36,130 nucleotides of DNA from assembly GCA_018304295.1 (NCBI GenBank), contig JAGVWK010000015.1:1-36130 (forward strand), given 5' to 3'. The stretch is from Microcaldota archaeon. GTDB lineage: Archaea; Micrarchaeota; Micrarchaeia; Anstonellales; Anstonellaceae. Numbering within the stretch: the stretch's first letter is position 1; each line of letters starts with the position of its first letter. The position numbers were made by a program, and so were the translations under genes. The notes beneath the pieces were generated by a model, which was not told where the DNA came from, ran no database searches, and saw only the letters and a list, made by a program, of their open reading frames with translations. Positions 17,553 through 26,734 of the stretch are shown piece by piece.

Positions 17553-18746
17553 TCAGTATAAGCCCAGAAGCATGAGCTGCCTCTCATCAATAAGAAGGGT
17601 TTTTTGCGCAAATCCCTGCAATTGTGCCCTGCCTTTGGATTGACCGCCTATTTCTATTATAAGCTGTTTTGAGCCTTTTGAAATAATGTAGTCTGGATTT
17701 CTTTTTTGCCCTTTAATGGTGTTTATTTTCCAGCCCCTGCCGCTTAGGAAAAAGCACGCAAGCTCTTCGCGCAGCGCACCCTTGTCGGGCTCCACTTGGA
17801 GGGCGGCGCATACTGCCTTGCGCATAATAGGATGGTAAAACATGAGCTTTGGCTCGCCGCGAACAAGTTTTGCACCCCTCCCTGCAGGCCGCACAATGCG
17901 CAGGATTTTCATGGAAAGAAGCAATGAGATCATGTAATATGCCTTGTTTTTGGGCATTGCAAGTGTCCCTGACAGGCTGTTTATGCTGAACTCCCCAAGA
18001 ACCGCAGTCGCAAGAAAGGCAAGGGTGCGTTCCATATTTGCGATAATTTCCCCATCCACCCGCGGCAGGAAGGCTGCGTCCTCCCTTATGGATTTTTGGA
18101 TGCTGTTGTATATTGCCTGCAGGGTTTTTTCTTTGTAGGAAAAATATAATGGGAAGGCCCCGCCTTCAATGTATTGAGAGTATGCCACATGCAGCCAAGG
18201 ATTTTGCGCTAAAAAAGAAAGCGTGCTGCCTATGTCCAGCCATGCCTCATTTGGATGCGTTTTGTTGCCTGCGAACTGCGCGTATTCGCGCAATGACAGC
18301 GGCTCAACTTCCACTATCTGGTAACGGCGCTCAGGCTCAAAAGCGAGTGGGGAGCTGCCGGAAACTGCTATTGTGAGGCTTGGGAACTCGTCATAAAGAG
18401 ATTTTGTGTCAAGTTTCCAGTTTTTATAGTGATGCACCTCGTCAACCAGCAACAGGGAAATGCCTTCAAGGGCGAATTTTTTCCCGATGTCGTAAAGGCT
18501 GTGCATGCTTGCGTTTGGATTGTCCATTGAAAAATAAATTGCCTTGCTCTCCATAAGCTGCAAAAGCGCGGTTGTTTTTCCAACTCCCCTAAAGCCGCGC
18601 AATACTTTTATCCTCGGTTCTGCACCAATTGAGATTCCGGAGAGGAAATATCTTTTTTGCAACTGCGCAGCACCTGATGCAAGCCGCATGGCGCTTTCAC
18701 GCATCGCAAGAGAGTTTATTTCTGTCATGGGATTATTTTGCAGCAA
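17553..18746 (-). CDS. AAA-family ATPase (archaeal ATPase / DUF4143-type)
   Basis: VLRGFRGVGKTTALLQLMESKAIYFSMDN (Walker A), ISLLLVDEVHHYKNW (Walker B), LTIAVSGSSPLAF, EVEPLSLREYAQF. Start could be 18728. Confidence 0.85.
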   Translation of the reverse strand: MLQNNPMTEINSLAMRESAMRLASGAAQLQKRYFLSGISIGAEPRIKVLRGFRGVGKTTALLQLMESKAIYFSMDNPNASMHSLYDIGKKFALEGISLLLVDEVHHYKNWKLDTKSLYDEFPSLTIAVSGSSPLAFEPERRYQIVEVEPLSLREYAQFAGNKTHPNEAWLDIGSTLSFLAQNPWLHVAYSQYIEGGAFPLYFSYKEKTLQAIYNSIQKSIREDAAFLPRVDGEIIANMERTLAFLATAVLGEFSINSLSGTLAMPKNKAYYMISLLLSMKILRIVRPAGRGAKLVRGEPKLMFYHPIMRKAVCAALQVEPDKGALREELACFFLSGRGWKINTIKGQKRNPDYIISKGSKQLIIEIGGQSKGRAQLQGFAQKTLLIDERQLMLLGLY

Positions 18747-18754
18747 ATATTTTT

Positions 18755-18882
18755 AAAGTTTCCTGAAATTGGGAAAGAAATTGTGTAAAGTTTCCTGAAA
18801 TTGGGAAGGATTATGCATAAAATCATAAAAGCTTCCTGAAATTGGGAAAGAAATGGATTAAAGTTGCCTGAAATTGGGAAAG
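18755..18882. repeat. Four 23-bp dyad repeats AAAGTTTCCTGAAATTGGGAAAG upstream of the AAA ATPase
   Basis: Copies begin at 18755, 18787, 18828, 18860; core CCTGAAATTGGGAA invariant in all four; TTTCC/GGAAA arms. Confidence 0.95.
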
Positions 18883-18963
18883 TTGCATGGGAGCTGGAAT
18901 ATTTCTGCCAAATTTGGCTGGCGGAATGCTGTTGGTGTTTTTTTGTTAATTTCTGCGTTCTTA

Positions 18964-18989
18964 TGGTAATATTTAAATAGTTGTTACCA
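18964..18989 (+). promoter_or_regulatory. Putative rpl10e promoter: TATA-like ATATTTAAATAG between inverted arms TGGTAA-N14-TTACCA
   Basis: ttatggtaatatttaaatagttgttaccac; arms 18964-18969 and 18984-18989. Confidence 0.5.
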
Positions 18990-19036
18990 CATATCTATTC
19001 GGGAGAACGATTAAAAGATTATTCTCACTAAAACAA

Positions 19037-19075
19037 GCACCTAATTCCAGCATGCATGCTGAATAGTTGAGGTGC
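19037..19075 (+). promoter_or_regulatory. Leader hairpin covering the rpl10e Shine-Dalgarno
   Basis: Outer stem GCACCT (19037-19042)/AGGTGC (19070-19075); inner palindrome CAGCATGCATGCTG (19048-19061); SD-like GAGGTG at 19069-19074, 6 nt before ATG 19081. Confidence 0.55.
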
Positions 19076-19080
19076 GATTT

Positions 19081-19602
19081 ATGGGACTAAGACCAGCAAA
19101 AACCTGCAGAGACCTTGGGAAAGTGCCGTGGGCGAGGTATTCCAAGAAAAAGCCGCGCAAATCATTTGTGAAGGCAATGCCACACTTGTCGCTTAACGTG
19201 TACATGATGGGCCAAAAGGGCAGCTATGACACGCAGATGGACCTTGTTGCGGGCGGCGACATACAGCTGCGCGACAATGCGCTTGAGAGCGCGCGCCAAG
19301 CTGCGAACAAATACCTTGAGAAAGTGATGCTGAATCAGTATTTCTTCAGGATACTTGTGTACCCGCACAACGTGATACGGGAAAACAAGATGATTGCAGG
19401 CGCAGGGGCTGACCGTTTGCAAAAGGGCATGAGAAAATCCTTTGGGCGCTCAACTGACCGTGCTGCGCGCATACAGGAAGGGCAGACGGTTTTCACGATA
19501 AAGGCAAAGAAAACGAACGTGCCCCAGATAATGGAGGCATACAGGCGGGCAAAATCAAAGCTGTCAGGCAACTGGAGGATAATAACAGAAGCCTGCACTT
19601 AA
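19081..19602 (+). CDS. rpl10e: Large-subunit ribosomal protein L10e (L16/L10AE family)
   Basis: MGLRPAKTCRDLGKVPWARYSKKKPRKSFVKAMPH, GADRLQKGMRKSFGRSTDRAARI. Confidence 0.95.
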   Translation: MGLRPAKTCRDLGKVPWARYSKKKPRKSFVKAMPHLSLNVYMMGQKGSYDTQMDLVAGGDIQLRDNALESARQAANKYLEKVMLNQYFFRILVYPHNVIRENKMIAGAGADRLQKGMRKSFGRSTDRAARIQEGQTVFTIKAKKTNVPQIMEAYRRAKSKLSGNWRIITEACT

Positions 19603-19614
19603 TAGGAGGCAGTT

Positions 19615-21921
19615 ATGGACACCTTTCCAATCAGTGCGGACATAGACGGCATAATAGAAATTGTGCGCGGCGCTGGAGGAAAGGGAGTGGACATAAGGGA
19701 AATTTCCTCTTTTTTGGGCAAATCCGTTCCTGATACTGAAAAATGGGTGCGCGTGCTTGAGGAGCAGGGCGTTTTGAAAGTTGAGCACCGCCTCATGCGA
19801 GTGCACATTTACTGGACCGGAAAGGAAGTTTCGGCATCTTCTGCGCACGAGAGGGCGATTGAGCACAAGGATGGGCAACTTGAGCCTTTTATTGCGCAGG
19901 ATGCGCCAAAGGAGCCGCTTGCAGGCAGAGAAATTGACAAGGAAAGTGGCTTTACGCTGCAGCAGGTTGAGGAGCTTCTTTTGCGCGCGCAAAAAATAAG
20001 GGAAATGAAGCAGGGCGAGCAAACAGAGGTTACGGTCGCATTTGAGCAGGAAGTGCAAAGCAAAGCAGGGGAAGAAAGCAAAAGCAACAAGAGCATTGGG
20101 AGCGGCGTTGGGCAAACTCAAAGTGAAAGCAGCGGCGAGGCGCAAAAAAAAAGCACTTTGCAAAAAAAGAAAGAAGCTTCTTTTAAGGAAAAAACAATGC
20201 AGCAGAAGCTGCAGCACAAGCCGCGCGCGCAAACAGTTGAAGAGGAAAAAATAGAGGCTGCTGTTTCACAGGGGAAAGATGAAGAGCTCAAAGTACAGCA
20301 GGTGCACGAGCTTGCGCAAATTGAGAAAGAGATAATGGAGAGGCTTGGCGGGCTTGAAAAGGCAATAGACGGCCAGATTGAGCGTGCGCAACAGCAAGAG
20401 GAAAAAAGGGCGCAAATTGCAAAAGATGCGCAGATGGGAGAGTTTACACAGCAGGAGGCGGGCTTTGGAAAAATTGAAGGGCCTGAGGGCATTTCACAGG
20501 CAGCGGGAAGCGAAATTGCAATTTTTGCGCCTTCAAAGATTACGGTTAGCATGGTGCCGCGCAGGGTGGATGTCGGAATTGCACGCTTCTCAGGCAAGCT
20601 TGGCGAGCACTTGAAAGCGGTAAACGGGGTTGCGCAGGAAATAGAGGAGCTTAATTTGAGCAAGCAGAAGATTGCGCGCGAGATTTACGCGCCACTTGAG
20701 AAAAAGCTTGAAAGCGAAATGGAAGTGCTTGCAACAAGGCTGCTGCAAAAGGAGAAGACGCTCATGGAGCTGCGCGCGCGGGCTGCGCAAATACCAATTG
20801 CCGCAGGGGAGCTTGGGGAAAGGCACGAAAAAATGGCTCAAATAGAAAAGCAGATGAAGGGCATAGTGGACGAGAGCGGCATAATTATAGAGGAGGCGCG
20901 CGAGCAGGTTGCGCAGGCAATGCAGGAGGTGCAGCAAAAGGCTGAGGAAACGCGAAGGGCGCTTAATTCCCAGTACGTGCGCTTTGAGGAGCTGAAAAAC
21001 GCTTCCAAGGAGGCGCAGGCTGCGCGCGAGCAGGTTGAAAAAATGCTTGAGGAGGCGCACGCGCAGCTTGCAGAAGGGCAGCAGAGGGTTGCGATGCTGG
21101 ATGGGAATGCTGCCAAGCTTGCGCAAATGGGCGAGGAAACAAAGGAGGGCGTTGCGCGCATATGGAAGGACATTGGCAGGCAGCAGGCTGCGCTTTCAAA
21201 CATGCAGGAGCAGCTGCACCGGCTTGCAGAAGTTGACAGGTGGGCGTCTGAAAACCAGTTGGGATACAAGAGGAACATGATGCAGATTTCAGAGTTTGTG
21301 AAAAACAACGAAGCAGAGTATTTGGGCTTGCGCGAGGAAATAGAGGCGAACTTTGTGCGCCGCTACCTTCGCGAGCTTCGCACAATAACTGATTCCTACG
21401 AGTATGAGATAGGGGAAGCCGTGCGCATGGAAAAGGGCGTTGATGAGCGCATCATGGACGCCAAAAAAAGGATGGAGGAGATGGTGCAGGAAGGCAAAAG
21501 GATGGCTTACCTTTATGAATTGCAGCTCAAGGAAGAGTCCAAAGAGGCGTATGATGAGCAGAAGCTCAAGCGTGAAAAAATGTTCCGCGTGCTTTCTGCA
21601 AGCGGCGGGAAGCGCTCGCAGGTTGAGCAGATGATAGGGGAGATAATAGGAAACGTGGAGCAAGGCGGGCGCAAAGCGCAGCATGAGCTTGAACAGATAC
21701 AAATGCAGAGGCAGGCTGAAGGGACAAGTGAGGCTGGGAGGAAAGAAAAGGCTGCGCCAAAAAGCGCGATAAAGCATTCAAAAGGCATTAAGAAAGGCGC
21801 ACGAAAAGCTGCAAAGGGGAAAGCCAAAGTTAAATTTTCAGGCAAGGCAAAAGCGCATGCTGAGAAGGGCAGTGGGCAAAAGAAAAATAGTAGGAAAGAA
21901 AAAAACAGGAGGCAAGGATAA
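19615..21921 (+). CDS. Large coiled-coil protein: N-terminal winged-helix-like domain, long coiled coil, Lys-rich C-terminal tail
   Basis: VDIREISSFLGKSVPDTEKWVRVLEEQGVLKVEHRLMRVHIYWTG (wHTH-like); long E/K/Q/A coiled-coil; tail KHSKGIKKGARKAAKGKAKVKFSGKAKAHAEKGSGQKKNSRKEKNRRQG. Confidence 0.7.
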   Translation: MDTFPISADIDGIIEIVRGAGGKGVDIREISSFLGKSVPDTEKWVRVLEEQGVLKVEHRLMRVHIYWTGKEVSASSAHERAIEHKDGQLEPFIAQDAPKEPLAGREIDKESGFTLQQVEELLLRAQKIREMKQGEQTEVTVAFEQEVQSKAGEESKSNKSIGSGVGQTQSESSGEAQKKSTLQKKKEASFKEKTMQQKLQHKPRAQTVEEEKIEAAVSQGKDEELKVQQVHELAQIEKEIMERLGGLEKAIDGQIERAQQQEEKRAQIAKDAQMGEFTQQEAGFGKIEGPEGISQAAGSEIAIFAPSKITVSMVPRRVDVGIARFSGKLGEHLKAVNGVAQEIEELNLSKQKIAREIYAPLEKKLESEMEVLATRLLQKEKTLMELRARAAQIPIAAGELGERHEKMAQIEKQMKGIVDESGIIIEEAREQVAQAMQEVQQKAEETRRALNSQYVRFEELKNASKEAQAAREQVEKMLEEAHAQLAEGQQRVAMLDGNAAKLAQMGEETKEGVARIWKDIGRQQAALSNMQEQLHRLAEVDRWASENQLGYKRNMMQISEFVKNNEAEYLGLREEIEANFVRRYLRELRTITDSYEYEIGEAVRMEKGVDERIMDAKKRMEEMVQEGKRMAYLYELQLKEESKEAYDEQKLKREKMFRVLSASGGKRSQVEQMIGEIIGNVEQGGRKAQHELEQIQMQRQAEGTSEAGRKEKAAPKSAIKHSKGIKKGARKAAKGKAKVKFSGKAKAHAEKGSGQKKNSRKEKNRRQG

Positions 21922-22547
21922 TGGCATTTGCATTAAGGCATCCGGGGCACGTTGTCCATGCAGGGCAGGCAGATGCAAGGGCGCATGCGCCCAATGTTTT
22001 TGTAAGGCATTTTGCTGCAATGTGTGAAGGGATACAGATATTGAATGGGAGAAGGGAGCAGAGGGCAAAAGCCCTAAGATGCATACGTGAGAACAAATTT
22101 TCAAGCCCAAAAGAGGCTGCCAGTGAATTCAGAAATGCGTTTGTTTATGGGTGCAGCGTGGCAAGCGTTTGCAAAAATGCCTTGAAAAATGAAAGCCTCA
22201 TGGGAGGGTCCGGATTGCAAGAGAAAGAAGATTATAGGATAGATGTGCTTGCGCAAATTGTCAAGGTAGTTATGCAACTGGAGGCAAAAAGATCACATGC
22301 TGTGTTGGAGAAAGCGCGCTGCGGTTCAAAAAGAGGCATGATGGAGAAAAGAGGTAGGATGGCATATGTTGAAAGAATAAGCCGCCGGGTTGAAAAACTA
22401 AAGGCAAGAAGGGCATATACCGCATATGCCATTGCAGCCCAATATTGCGGCGAGCCGCTGCTTTTATTGGAAAGAATAAAAGAGCTGCCCTTTTTCATCA
22501 AATCCTGCGCTGCAGTTTCTTCTGCCATTCTTACCGAGAACATCTAA
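21921..22547 (+). CDS. Hypothetical protein
   Basis: 208-aa ORF starting at the stop of the upstream gene; no family recognised. Confidence 0.5.
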   Translation: MAFALRHPGHVVHAGQADARAHAPNVFVRHFAAMCEGIQILNGRREQRAKALRCIRENKFSSPKEAASEFRNAFVYGCSVASVCKNALKNESLMGGSGLQEKEDYRIDVLAQIVKVVMQLEAKRSHAVLEKARCGSKRGMMEKRGRMAYVERISRRVEKLKARRAYTAYAIAAQYCGEPLLLLERIKELPFFIKSCAAVSSAILTENI

Positions 22548-22769
22548 CAGTAGATAATGCCTGCTAACGATCATTAGGCGAAAAAAACCAATGGGAGGCT
22601 GTGGGACAAATCCTTTTAAACATTGTTATTTATACAGTATTGTCGGGGCTTAGCGGCTTAATTGTCTGGCGACACATAAAGGTTCCGGCCTATACTTGCT
22701 GTTACAATTGTTTTCCAACATAGGTATTTTTGGCATGTAAAATCCGGCGCGCAAAAAGGGGTGAAGAGC

Positions 22770-23408
22770 ATGGAAAAAGACGAGATAGTTGCACAAAAGA
22801 TGAAGATGCTTAATACGGGCACAACAACAGTGGGGCTTGTGTGCTCAGACGGGATAGTGATGGCGACTGACAAGCGCGCCACAATGGGGTATTTCATTGC
22901 AAGCAAGGACGTGCAGAAGGTGTTCCAGCTTGACGACAAGATTGCAATGACGGTTGCGGGAAGCGTTGCGGATGCGCAGGCGCTCGTGCGCATAATGCAG
23001 GCGGAGTTCAAGCTCTACAAGCTAAAGCATGGAAGGAACATTACGGTTAAATCCGCTGCAACTCTGCTTGCGAACATAATGTACCAGTACAAGTATTTCC
23101 CGTTTTACGTGCAGCTTCTCATAGGAGGCATGGATGAGAAGGGGGAGATATACTCCGTGGATGCGTTGGGAGGCGTTACCGAGGAGAAGTGCACCTCAAC
23201 TGGAAGCGGCTCGCCAATGGCCCTTGGGCTGCTTGAGGAGATGTACGTAAAGGACGGCAGCATAAAGGAGAATGCAAAAATTGCAATAAAGGCGGTTTCA
23301 GTTGCAATGAAGCGCGACTGTGCATCAGGCGAGGGGGTTGACCTGATAACTGTAACCAAGAACGGCTTTAGGCGCTTTGAGAAAGAGGAAATTGCAAAAA
23401 TGGCTTAG
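22770..23408 (+). CDS. psmB: Proteasome beta subunit
   Basis: Propeptide MEKDEIVAQKMKMLNTG before TTTVGLVCSDGIVMATDKRATMGYFIAS (N-terminal Thr after processing); SGEGVDLITVTKNGF. Confidence 0.95.
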   Translation: MEKDEIVAQKMKMLNTGTTTVGLVCSDGIVMATDKRATMGYFIASKDVQKVFQLDDKIAMTVAGSVADAQALVRIMQAEFKLYKLKHGRNITVKSAATLLANIMYQYKYFPFYVQLLIGGMDEKGEIYSVDALGGVTEEKCTSTGSGSPMALGLLEEMYVKDGSIKENAKIAIKAVSVAMKRDCASGEGVDLITVTKNGFRRFEKEEIAKMA

Positions 23409-23497
23409 GCTGCTGGTTCGCACGCAGGCTGAAGAAGGAAATTGGCATTTGTTTTGTTACATTTATTTTTCATATTTACACATAGCGAGGCGAAAAA

Positions 23498-25396
23498 GTG
23501 AACATAGAAGAAATAGAGAGAAGGATAAAGGAAGTGTTGCCGCCCAATTGCACCCTTAGCAAAGTTGAGGCAGAAGGCTTGGACGTCGTGCTTTACCTAA
23601 AGGACATAAACGCGTTTTACTCAAACGACCAGCTCATAAAAAGGATAGCAGGAAGCCTTCGCAAGCGGGTGCTCATAAGAAGCGACCCCTCAATGCTCAT
23701 GCCTGCGGAAACTGCGCTGTCTGTGATAAAGGAAACCGTCCCCCTTGAGGCGTCCATAAACGAGGTGCGCTTTAATCCTGAATTCTGCGAGGTGAACATA
23801 GAGGCGCTCAAGCCCGGCCTTGTGATAGGGAAAGGCGGAAGCACGCTCAAGCAGATAATAACAAAGACAAACTGGGCGCCAATAGTGCTTAGGACGCCCA
23901 CAATGGCATCAAGCACAATAAAAGGCATACGCTCCTCCTTGCTTAAGGAGGCTGGTGCGCGAAAGAAGTTCCTTCTTGGGCTTGGCAAAAGGATATGCAA
24001 CGGGGGGAACGCAAAAAGCGACTGGGTGAAGGTAACTGCGCTGGGAGGCTTTCAGGAAGTGGGCAGGAGCTGCACGCTGCTGCAAACCCCAAACAGCAAG
24101 GTGCTTGTGGATTGCGGCATAAACCCTGAAACTTTTGAGGGCACAAAGGCGTATCCATACCTTAATGCGATGGGAATAGAGGTCTCAGAGCTTGATGCTG
24201 TGATAGTTACGCATGCGCACCTTGACCATTCGGGCTTTGTGCCATACCTTTTTGCATACGGGTTTGACGGGCCGGTTTATTGCACCCCGCCCACGCGGGA
24301 TTTGATGGTGCTTTTGCAGATGGATTATATCGGGATAGTGAGCAAAAACTCAAACGTTGCGCCGCCGTACGGGATAAAGGACATACAAAAGCAGCTTGCG
24401 CACACCATTACGTTTGATTATGGGGAGGTAATGGACATCACCCCCGAGCTTAAGCTCACGTTTTACAATGCAGGGCACATACTTGGGAGCGCAATGGTGC
24501 ATTTGCACATCGGAGAGGGGCTGCACAACCTTGTGTTTTCAGGGGACATAAAATACGGCTTTACAAGGCTCTTTGACCAGGCGAACACCGTATTCCCGCG
24601 CATGGAAACGCTTTTCATAGAGAGCACCTACGGAGGAAAATCCGACATAACGCCCAACAGGTATGACACTGAAAAAAGGCTCACGCAGTTTGTCATGGAC
24701 ACAATAAACCGCAAGGGAAAAGTCCTCATACCCGTATTTTCAGTCGGCCGCTCGCAGGAAATGATGCTTGTGCTTGAGGAGTTTGCGCAAAAGAACCAAA
24801 ACTTCAACGTGCCGGTCTATCTTGACGGCATGATACTTGAGGCGTCTGCGATACATACCGCATATCCTGAATATTTGCGCCACAACATACAAAGGAGGAT
24901 ATTGTCAAACGACAGCCCCTTTGAGTCGCGCATCTTTGAGCCCATACGCCAGCAAAAGCGCGAGGACATAGCAAACGGAGAGCCCTGCGTGATACTTGCG
25001 CCTTCGGGAATGCTTGCGGGTGGGCCTTCAGTTGAGTATTTGCGATTGCTTGCAGACAATCCGCTTAATTCCATGCTCTTTGTGGGGTACCAGAGCGCGC
25101 TTTCCCTTGGAAGAAAAATTCAAAGGGGCGCAAAGGAAGTGCCCCTTGTAGGGGAGGACGGCCGCTCGCAGCTTCTTAACATAAAGATGAGCATTGAGAC
25201 AGTGGAAGGGTTTTCAGGCCACTCTGATAGGCACCAGCTCATGACGTTCATAAAGAGCCTCAAGCCAACGCCGCACCGCATATTCACTGGGCACGGGGAC
25301 GAGAGCAAGTGCGATGACTTTGCAAGGAGCATGGAAAGGATTTTGCACGTGGACGCGCGCTCGCCGATGAATTTGGATGCGATAAGGCTCAGGTAA
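23498..25396 (+). CDS. Archaeal CPSF-like beta-CASP ribonuclease with N-terminal KH domains (aCPSF1)
   Basis: KH region VIGKGGSTLKQIITKTNWAP; metallo-beta-lactamase VTHAHLDHSGFVPYLF; beta-CASP SVGRSQEMMLVLEEF; IFTGHGDESKCDDFA. GTG start. Confidence 0.95.
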   Translation: MNIEEIERRIKEVLPPNCTLSKVEAEGLDVVLYLKDINAFYSNDQLIKRIAGSLRKRVLIRSDPSMLMPAETALSVIKETVPLEASINEVRFNPEFCEVNIEALKPGLVIGKGGSTLKQIITKTNWAPIVLRTPTMASSTIKGIRSSLLKEAGARKKFLLGLGKRICNGGNAKSDWVKVTALGGFQEVGRSCTLLQTPNSKVLVDCGINPETFEGTKAYPYLNAMGIEVSELDAVIVTHAHLDHSGFVPYLFAYGFDGPVYCTPPTRDLMVLLQMDYIGIVSKNSNVAPPYGIKDIQKQLAHTITFDYGEVMDITPELKLTFYNAGHILGSAMVHLHIGEGLHNLVFSGDIKYGFTRLFDQANTVFPRMETLFIESTYGGKSDITPNRYDTEKRLTQFVMDTINRKGKVLIPVFSVGRSQEMMLVLEEFAQKNQNFNVPVYLDGMILEASAIHTAYPEYLRHNIQRRILSNDSPFESRIFEPIRQQKREDIANGEPCVILAPSGMLAGGPSVEYLRLLADNPLNSMLFVGYQSALSLGRKIQRGAKEVPLVGEDGRSQLLNIKMSIETVEGFSGHSDRHQLMTFIKSLKPTPHRIFTGHGDESKCDDFARSMERILHVDARSPMNLDAIRLR

Positions 25397-25424
25397 GGCA
25401 GGATGCAAGGCTAGAAAATTCTTG

Positions 25425-26712
25425 CTAGGAAACGGGCCCGTCTTTTTTGCCGAATATGTTGCGCACGTATTGCGAGATGCACCTTATTGCATACACTATT
25501 GAGCCGCGGAATATGAATATTGCGGCAAGAAGCACGGTGAGAAAGAGCACCTGCAGTACTATGAGAAGCCTGCTTGCGTCCTCTTCCACGGGCGCATCAA
25601 TGGTTGCGCCGATTTCAAGCTCCGTCGTATTTATGATGTTCACTACTGCTATTCCTTTTACAAAAACCTCCGCTGTTGCGGTTTCAAACTGGTTGGATGC
25701 GGTGATTGTAACGTTTGCGTCGTTAGGGGAGCATATTGCGACCACGTATTGGCCTATCCCTACCGTTTCAAAGTTCTTTGGGACCGCCTCGCCATCGTAA
25801 GACGCGTACACGCTGTTTTGCGCGCTCTCGCGCTCGTCTGAAACCTTTACGAAAATCTGGCTGCAGCCAGTATCGGTATTTTGCATGCGTATGTTTGAAA
25901 TCTTCAAAAGCGCATGCAGTTCCACCACCAATGGCTCGGAGGGGATGGGGCTTATTTGCTGGGAATAGGAGTAGTTGTTATAAGTGAAGGATATGTTAAG
26001 CGCGTTGTAAGGTATATTGAGAAGCCGTATCCTGCCGCTTGAGTCGGTTTTCACTATGCGCGCAGGATTAGGAGGGGAGATGCTTATCGCAAGGCCGGAA
26101 ATTGGCTGGCGGCGGTAGTCAAGTATTTGAAAATCAAGCGTGCGGCTCACAGCAGGCTGCAGCGAGGAAAAATCAGAGGAGAGTGCCACTGGTATTTCAA
26201 ATGCGCCCCCAACGAGGCTTGGATGGCATTCTGAAAAGTGCGCTTCCGCCTGCGTCCGTAAGGCGCGTTGCAAAAATCGGGCTTGAAAGCGTTACGGTTG
26301 CGCCATGCACGGGCTTGTTTTTCACGTCAACGACTTTTACAATGTAAGATGCAAGTGGCAGCGGATACGTGAAAACAACCGAATTTGAAGCTTCCCTGCC
26401 GGAAACAGCGGACATGGGCTTGGTTTCCCCTTCCCAGAAGAACGTATTGACGGAAACAGTGTAGTTTGTTATTTCGTCTGACTGCATCTGGTTGGTGAGT
26501 TTTATGCTAAAAGCGCCTTTTTCATCCGTAAAGCCGCTTGCATAGCCGTCAAGTTCGCCTTTTGCAAGCTTTTGGTATTGCACCTGCACCTGCGCGTCAG
26601 GTATTGGAAGCCCTGCCGCGTCCTTTACGCTGACAGCAAGGTTTTGCACCCAGAATGCGCCCACGATGCTTCCAAGCAGCAGGAGGGCAAGCAGCAATGA
26701 GGAGTATTTCAT
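25425..26712 (-). pseudogene. Secreted/membrane protein with carboxypeptidase-regulatory-like (Ig-fold) repeats, frameshifted at a C5 run (26206-26210)
   Basis: Frame 1 MKYSSLLLALLLLGSIVGAF...GSALFRMPSKPRWG continues in frame 2 as AFEIPVALSSDFSSLQPAVSRTLDFQILDYRRQP...; C-terminal TM LLIVLQVLFLTVLLAAIFIF. One nucleotide fewer in the run restores RWGAFEIPV. Confidence 0.75.
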
Positions 26713-26734
26713 GGTTATGTATTCCAACAGCAAA

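Noticed and set aside
18755-18882. Repeat array considered as a CRISPR
   Set aside because: Spacers would be only 9, 18 and 9 nt, only four copies, dyad-symmetric unit and no cas genes nearby.
22640-22745. Possible 5S rRNA or tRNA in the psmB upstream region
   Set aside because: No 5S loop consensus, no T-loop/acceptor pairing; only weak hairpins.
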